In this document: in pieces, positions 60,276 to 64,000 of the stretch
How the letters are laid out: each line of letters starts with the position of its first letter
Position numbering within the stretch: the first letter of the stretch is position 1
Assembly (NCBI GenBank): GCA_009777795.1
Contig: WRLC01000003.1
Span: forward strand, 1 to 64,000
Source: Candidatus Saccharimonadota bacterium
GTDB lineage: Bacteria > Patescibacteriota > Saccharimonadia > Saccharimonadales > Saccharimonadaceae
DNA length: 64,000 bases
Direction of reading: 5' to 3'
The notes under the pieces: generated by a model
What the model was told of the DNA's origin: nothing
What the model saw: the letters and a program-made list of their open reading frames with translations, nothing else
The model's database searches: none
Translations under genes and position numbers: made by a program

Positions 60276-60887
60276 ATGAAAAGTAAGAAAAGTGTGGCGA
60301 AAGAGTGTAATTTTAAGTGGTGGAAAGCGGTGGTTGGAGTTGTGGCTGCGGTTTTACTGGTTGCGATTTTGGGTTATATGGTGGAAATATGGCGGGGAGT
60401 TGGGCATGTCTCGAATAATGCGGCCGTGGCAGACTGGAGGGCAGTTGGGCTGCAACATTATGGCGAAGTGGGCGTGAGCGATGATGGGAATTGGTATTTG
60501 ATACCGGATGTGCGGGTGAAATTGCCGTATTTTAAGACGGTGGAGAATGCTAGGTTTGTGCATGGGTCGTCGCCTTTGCGTTATTTTGTCGGTTATGAGA
60601 TGTCAGATGATGCGAATAAGGCGGAGGGGTTTCGGATAACGTTGACGTACGATGTGTCGTTAGATAGGGAGAATATGATTTCGGATGGCTATTGTGTGGG
60701 GCCGTTTGCGATTGATTATAACTTGAGTGGCAGCGATTCTGAGTATCGGACTGTGGCCGAGATAGTTTTGAGCGATGGGCGGGCGGTTGAGCTGAAGGTG
60801 CGGACAAATGACCGTTGTAAGGATTTTGTTAGTGGTGAGCGTGGGGAGTTTTTGGAAGAGCAGTTTAGTAGGCTGGAGAGTTATTAA
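60276..60887 (+). CDS. Single-TM protein of unknown function (203 aa)
   Basis: A basic N-terminus, TM helix (about 14-36), then an extracytoplasmic beta-rich part (YGEVGVSDDGNWYLIPDVRV, YVGPFAIDYN-like repeats) with two Cys (YCVGPF, DRCKDF). An extended -10 TGATATAAT (hexamer 60249-60254) precedes a leader of about 15 nt with AAAAGGA. It ends tail-to-tail with the next gene, sharing 4 nt. No family recognised. Confidence 0.7.
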   Translation: MKSKKSVAKECNFKWWKAVVGVVAAVLLVAILGYMVEIWRGVGHVSNNAAVADWRAVGLQHYGEVGVSDDGNWYLIPDVRVKLPYFKTVENARFVHGSSPLRYFVGYEMSDDANKAEGFRITLTYDVSLDRENMISDGYCVGPFAIDYNLSGSDSEYRTVAEIVLSDGRAVELKVRTNDRCKDFVSGERGEFLEEQFSRLESY

Positions 60888-61138
60888 GCGGCGCCCATGC
60901 GGGAGATGAGGAAGATGATGCCGCCGAAAATGAGGATGATGAGGACGGTGAGCCAGAAGCGAGCGGCGTCGCCCTCGTGCCGGGCGAAATCGGTGATGTA
61001 TTTGGATTTGTCGACCATGTCAGGTGGTTCTTGATCGGCGATGTCTTTGAGGCGTTTGGCATCGCGTTCGCGTAGCTCGCGGGCGACGCGGTCGGCTAGG
61101 CGCCCCTCGGACCCTTGTTGTCGTTGTAAAATCGCCAT
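60884..61138 (-). CDS. Small tail-anchored membrane protein (84 aa)
   Basis: A charged helical N-terminal part (RLADRVARELRERDAKRLKDIADQ) and one TM helix at the end (about 60-80, LTVLIILIFGGIIFLIS). The C-terminal anchor suggests a cytoplasmic domain held at the membrane. Function unknown. Confidence 0.7.
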   Translation of the reverse strand: MAILQRQQGSEGRLADRVARELRERDAKRLKDIADQEPPDMVDKSKYITDFARHEGDAARFWLTVLIILIFGGIIFLISRMGAA

Positions 61139-61142
61139 ACTC

Positions 61143-61171
61143 TTGACACTCCCTTTTCAATTTGATACTAT
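61143..61171 (+). promoter_or_regulatory. Promoter of the MIP channel gene
   Basis: TTGACA (61143-61148), 17-nt spacer, TACTAT (61166-61171), then a leader of about 17 nt with AAGGAGG before ATG 61194. Confidence 0.8.
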
Positions 61172-61193
61172 GATTATATCAGAAGGAGGATAA

Positions 61194-62159
61194 ATGGCAA
61201 CTAAAAAGGCTAAAAAACCAGCCGGCAACAACGCCAAGGCGCCAGCGAAAACTGCGCCGAAAGTAGTAGCCGCTAGGGGTGGAAATACCACTGTTAATAT
61301 TACAGAGGTAAACGAAACGGTGATTATCGCGTCGCCGTCAAAAAATAAAGCGGACTGTGAGCCGAAAACATTGTTTTCTGGCTTCTTCAAGAAAAAACAC
61401 GAGGACGAGGACATCTTGACGATTTTCAAGAGCCCGCGAATTATTGGCGCGGTCTTGGGTGAAATCATCGGGACGATGCTTTTGGCGCTCGTGGTCTTGG
61501 TCTTGACAAGAAGCTTGGAGCCAATTTATTTGATCTTTGCGTTCTTGTTCATTACACTGGCAGTTTACCCAATCTCGGGTGCGCACCTCAACCCATTGGT
61601 GACAGTTGGTATGATGGTGACGCGACGAGTGTCGGCAATACGAGGTGTATTTTACATCATCGCGCAGTTGATTGGTGCGATGTTGGGTTGGCTGGTCATT
61701 CAGTGCTTGATTGGTGTGGCGACGTCGGATATGGTGGACTCGACGGTGGCTGCAGCGACGATCCAGCCGATTACCGAAAACAGCAAGTTGGCTGGCTTAA
61801 TCGCGGTTGAGGCAATTGGCGCGATTATCTACGGTTTCGCGTTTGCTAGGGCCTTGAAGTACAAGAAGTCAGCATTTACTTTCGCGGCATTGGTGGCAGC
61901 TGGTGTGTTTACAGTTGTTTTGGTCGGCTTGTTCTTGTCGTTTGACTTCTTTGGCGCGCCAAACTCGATTGCCTTCAACCCAGCGTTGGCTGTAGCGATG
62001 GAAGCATTCATGGCGAAGGACACGATTGTCTGGCAGGTAGTAATTACCTATGCTTTGGTGCCGTTGGTCGGTGGTATTCTAGGGTTCTTGCTTGCGGACT
62101 TTACGTCGGCGCTTTCGGGCGAGTCCTGCGATTGCAGCCGCAAAGATTGCAAGTGCTAA
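61194..62159 (+). CDS. MIP/aquaporin family channel with Cys-rich tail
   Basis: A 321-aa channel with six TM helices (about 84-310). The two pore loops carry NPL (133-135, SGAHLNPLVTVG) and NPA (262-264, AFNPALAVAM); the first usually reads NPA. The N-terminal 80 residues are a Lys/Ala-rich cytoplasmic extension, and the C-terminus ends GESCDCSRKDCKC, with four Cys in ten residues that could bind metal. Substrate (water, glycerol or other small solute) cannot be told. Its last 81 nt overlap the convergent surface protein gene. Codon use is less G-biased than in neighbouring + genes and, with the strong promoter, suggests high expression. Confidence 0.87.
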   Translation: MATKKAKKPAGNNAKAPAKTAPKVVAARGGNTTVNITEVNETVIIASPSKNKADCEPKTLFSGFFKKKHEDEDILTIFKSPRIIGAVLGEIIGTMLLALVVLVLTRSLEPIYLIFAFLFITLAVYPISGAHLNPLVTVGMMVTRRVSAIRGVFYIIAQLIGAMLGWLVIQCLIGVATSDMVDSTVAAATIQPITENSKLAGLIAVEAIGAIIYGFAFARALKYKKSAFTFAALVAAGVFTVVLVGLFLSFDFFGAPNSIAFNPALAVAMEAFMAKDTIVWQVVITYALVPLVGGILGFLLADFTSALSGESCDCSRKDCKC

Positions 62160-63038
62160 GATAAGTACAGTGAAAATGAAGAGAGCAGTGGGAGCAACGA
62201 AGACCCACTTGCTCTCTTCAACTGTTTGGCCGAGGAAGCGGCTTTGTTGGGTGAGCTTGTAGATGCCAAAAGGACCTTTGCTTTGCCAGTTGAGTTCGAA
62301 GCGGCGGGAGGTGCCGGGAAAAATGAGTTTGGCGGGTTCGGTGATTTCGCCGACAGTCTTACCAAAGAAGTTGGTGATGAGGAGGCGGCTTTCGGCGTCG
62401 AAGTCGGTATTGCCGGAGTTCTCGATGATGAGGGAGGTGTTGACGTTGCGGGATTGATAGCGGCCTTGCCAAGTGCGTTCGATGACGGTGCCGCGCTCAA
62501 TGGTGTTGCCGTTGATGTTGGCATAGAGCAAGGAGGCGACGCGGCGGACGGCGACGACGCCGGAGGCGTCGGCAGGAGGGATGACTTCGGCCATGATACC
62601 GGCGTATTGGCCGCCGGCGGGAACGCTGGCGGGAATGGTGATAGTGAACTCGATGGTGCGCCGGGCGTTAGGCGCGAGGGTGAAAGAGGCGGCTTCGTCT
62701 AGGCTGTCAGATTGGTTGGCGAAGGAAATCCAGCGGTAAATTTGGGAATGGGCGGTGGCGGGGTCGTCGAAAATGTTGCGAGAGTAGTCGGGTGCGACTT
62801 GATAGGGGGCGGCGTAGACGCGGACTTGGTAGGGGGTGTCGCCGGAGTTGATGACGGTGATTTCGGCGGTTTGGGTTTGGCCGGGGTCGAGGGTGAGGCG
62901 TTGGGTGCTGGGCGAAATGGAAATGCTGACGTTGGAATCGGCGGCGGCGAGGGGCCGGGCGAGGCCGATGGTGAGGAGGGCGGCGGTGGTTAGGGCCGCG
63001 GCAAGGGTGGTTATGCGTGAGATTTTGAGGTTAGTCAT
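62079..63038 (-). CDS. Membrane-anchored DUF916-like surface protein
   Basis: A 319-aa protein: signal peptide (1-33, ending AAADS), an Ig-like pair (35-270) beginning ISPSTQRLTLDPGQTQTAEI with the VPAGGQYAGIMAEV strand, one TM (about 282-305) and a basic tail. This layout matches DUF916 proteins, which accompany WxL surface proteins in Firmicutes; the next upstream gene encodes a WxL-like protein, as that pairing predicts. The Ig-like fold and anchoring are clear; the WxL link is inferred. No clear Shine-Dalgarno; it starts 20 nt after the upstream gene. Confidence 0.8.
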   Translation of the reverse strand: MTNLKISRITTLAAALTTAALLTIGLARPLAAADSNVSISISPSTQRLTLDPGQTQTAEITVINSGDTPYQVRVYAAPYQVAPDYSRNIFDDPATAHSQIYRWISFANQSDSLDEAASFTLAPNARRTIEFTITIPASVPAGGQYAGIMAEVIPPADASGVVAVRRVASLLYANINGNTIERGTVIERTWQGRYQSRNVNTSLIIENSGNTDFDAESRLLITNFFGKTVGEITEPAKLIFPGTSRRFELNWQSKGPFGIYKLTQQSRFLGQTVEESKWVFVAPTALFIFTVLILALAIFAAAIAGLARKRRRKVRKQEP

Positions 63039-63057
63039 GGCTAGACGTACCTAAACT

Positions 63058-63660
63058 TTAGGGGTTAGCGCTGGCAGTGTAGGTGACTTGGTTGGAATAG
63101 GTGATGCCGGAGTCAAGGGTGTAGTCGACGAGGGCGCCGAAGTTGACGAAGAATTGCGAGGTGCCGGAGGTGCTGGTGGCGAGGAGGGTGGCAGGGGTGG
63201 CAGCGGCAGGAACGGGCGAGAAGGTCGAGGTGCTGTTTTGGGCGGTGTTGGTGGATGCATTTACGACATTATAGCCCCAAGTGTTGGCGGTGAGGACAGA
63301 GGCGGCGGTGCCGATTGGCGCGACGACATCGGTGGTCGTGAGAGGGGCGGAAGTGCCGTCGTCGAAGAGGGCACCGTTGTTAGCGTCGGTGGCAATCATC
63401 GAGAGGGTGACGGTGGCGCCGTTTTCGTCGTTGCAGGAGAGGGTGAGGGGAACTTCGGTTGAGGCAAAACCGCTGTTGATGGTAGGGTCGGCAGGGATGG
63501 TGACAGGGTTGCTGGCCGTGGTGGTGAGAGTAATCACCGAGCTAGAGGTGACTTGGACGGTTTGGTTCCAAGTTGATGGGGTTGCGGCGTTGGCTGAAGC
63601 CAGACCGATGGCACCGATAAGGGTGGTAGCGGCGACGCCTGAGATTACTATTTTTTTCAT
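63058..63660 (-). CDS. Secreted WxL-like beta-sandwich protein (200 aa)
   Basis: Signal peptide 1-25 (ASANA), then a Thr/Ser-rich domain with TWGYNV in the middle and an end of the form DSGITYSNQVTYTASAN. These two motifs correspond to AWGF and GTYxxxVTxTA in the surface proteins at 1-842 and 51263-52771, so all three share one module. ATG 63660 with AAAAGGAG is preferred to the frame start at 63711, which overlaps the -10 box. It shares a transcript with the DUF916-like gene downstream. Confidence 0.78.
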   Translation of the reverse strand: MKKIVISGVAATTLIGAIGLASANAATPSTWNQTVQVTSSSVITLTTTASNPVTIPADPTINSGFASTEVPLTLSCNDENGATVTLSMIATDANNGALFDDGTSAPLTTTDVVAPIGTAASVLTANTWGYNVVNASTNTAQNSTSTFSPVPAAATPATLLATSTSGTSQFFVNFGALVDYTLDSGITYSNQVTYTASANP

Positions 63661-63709
63661 TTTGCTCCTTTTTGCTTTACTTTTAGGTTTTTGTTTATGT
63701 ACCCTCTCC

Positions 63710-63738
63710 ATTATATCAAATCATAAGCGTTTTGTCAA
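63710..63738 (-). promoter_or_regulatory. Consensus promoter of the WxL-like/DUF916-like pair
   Basis: Minus strand TTGACA (63733-63738), 17-nt spacer, TATAAT (63710-63715): a full match to consensus, so the secreted protein is probably abundant. Leader of about 40 nt. Confidence 0.9.
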
Positions 63739-63769
63739 GTGCTATTTGGAAATCCTAAATACTGCCCTC

Positions 63770-63867
63770 GCCTCGCTACTCCCCTCGAACGAAACAGCAG
63801 GGGCGTTGCACCTCCCTCTTGGCCTACGGCCAATTCACCCCCGCATCGTTCTCGAGGAGTGCGAGGC
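63770..63867. repeat. 98-nt intergenic imperfect palindrome
   Basis: Outer arms GCCTCGCTACTCCCCTCGAACG (63770-63791, first 22 nt) and CGTTCTCGAGGAGTGCGAGGC (63847-63867) are near inverse complements. Inside sits a perfect TTGGCC-TAC-GGCCAA hairpin (about 63819-63833). C-rich on the + strand. On the minus strand it begins about 13 nt after the stop of the gene entering at 64000. Confidence 0.65.
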
Positions 63868-63879
63868 CTCGGGTAATTG

Positions 63880-64000
63880 TCAGGGTAGGGAGATTAGGAT
63901 GGCGCGGAAGCCGATGTAGGCTTGTTGGGCGCCGTTGGCGTCGGACTGGGCGAAGATGCCGGAGCTGGCGCCGTTTTCGGCGTTGCCGCCGCGGAGGGTC
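63880..64000 (-). CDS. C-terminal end of an FGE-sulfatase/C-type-lectin-like protein (partial)
   Basis: Forty codons from the window edge to TGA at 63880-63882. The visible part reads LRGGNAENGASSGIF, then AQQAYIGFRAI, the RGG...GFR ending typical of formylglycine-generating-enzyme (SUMF1) domains and of many lectin-fold surface proteins. The start lies outside the window. A fold assignment from 40 residues is tentative; a surface role fits its neighbours. Confidence 0.6.
   Translation of the reverse strand, partial: TLRGGNAENGASSGIFAQSDANGAQQAYIGFRAILISLP

Noticed and set aside
1-64000. CRISPR arrays, insertion sequences, prophage genes
   Set aside because: No regularly spaced repeats, transposase, cas or phage structural genes seen. 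The tyrosine recombinase has housekeeping Xer features and no att repeats.
1-64000. UGA recoding (as in Gracilibacteria/SR1)
   Set aside because: UGA serves as stop in many genes with 4-nt overlaps, and no gene needs it as sense.

Overview
The window looks like a chromosomal segment of a Saccharibacteria (TM7)-type member of the Candidate Phyla Radiation. The inference rests on gene content, not on any search. It carries many secreted and surface proteins of CPR style, uracil salvage (uraA, upp) with no de novo pathway in view, ComF, an anaerobic ribonucleotide reductase, VirB6- and VirB2-like proteins, a UvrC without its C-terminal HhH domain, and standard codon use. Genes are dense, often overlap by 4 nt (ATGA), and run on both strands. 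The + strand is richer in G than C almost throughout, whatever the gene direction.

Layout. 1-842: 5' part of a surface protein whose start contains an 11-G tract. 896-5136 (-): operon nrdD-nrdG-iscS-iscU, linking anaerobic dNTP synthesis to Fe-S assembly, with a strong promoter and NrdR-like boxes. 5294-7880: divergent Xer-type recombinase and AlbA/Schlafen-type regulator. 8019-15047 (-): giant 2342-aa cell-wall-type protein. 15150-21561: two small proteins, then a type IV secretion-like group (VirB6/TrbL-like protein plus four VirB2-like small membrane proteins). 21678-25373: Hsp20, ComF, tRNA-Ser, upp-uraA, tRNA-Arg. 25442-36283: two tandem paralogous three-gene cassettes (large membrane protein, secreted glucosaminidase/papain-like hydrolase, PEGA protein), separated by a lipoprotein gene. 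36280-42142: the classic dnaA region (recF, dnaN, dnaA, oriC-like spacer, rpmH, rnpA, yidC, jag). 42158-46078: LexA-type DNA-binding protein, LCP protein and two membrane proteins. 46117-50893: uvrA, peptide-binding protein, secG. 50937-52771: a second G11 locus upstream of a Fibrobacter-paralogous-domain surface protein. 52793-60184: murJ, uvrC, FKBP, pheT-pheS. 60276-64000: small membrane proteins, a MIP channel, and a run of surface proteins (DUF916-like, WxL-like, FGE-like) to the window end.

How it fits together. The housekeeping genes support an anaerobic, biosynthetically limited, nucleobase- and peptide-scavenging cell. Much of the rest is envelope machinery that an epibiont could use on a host surface: secretion components, duplicated peptidoglycan hydrolase cassettes and C-type-lectin-like surface proteins.

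Most interesting observations: (1) the duplicated hydrolase cassette; (2) a 158-bp palindromic element translated in frame inside one cassette gene, like the palindromic elements of Rickettsia; (3) two loci sharing a start-proximal motif plus G11 tract, suggesting phase variation, one of them apparently through a leader ORF and attenuator; (4) at least fifteen genes whose -10 box lies only 6-9 nt before the ATG, implying leaderless mRNAs; (5) no GC-skew change at the dnaA/oriC-like locus.
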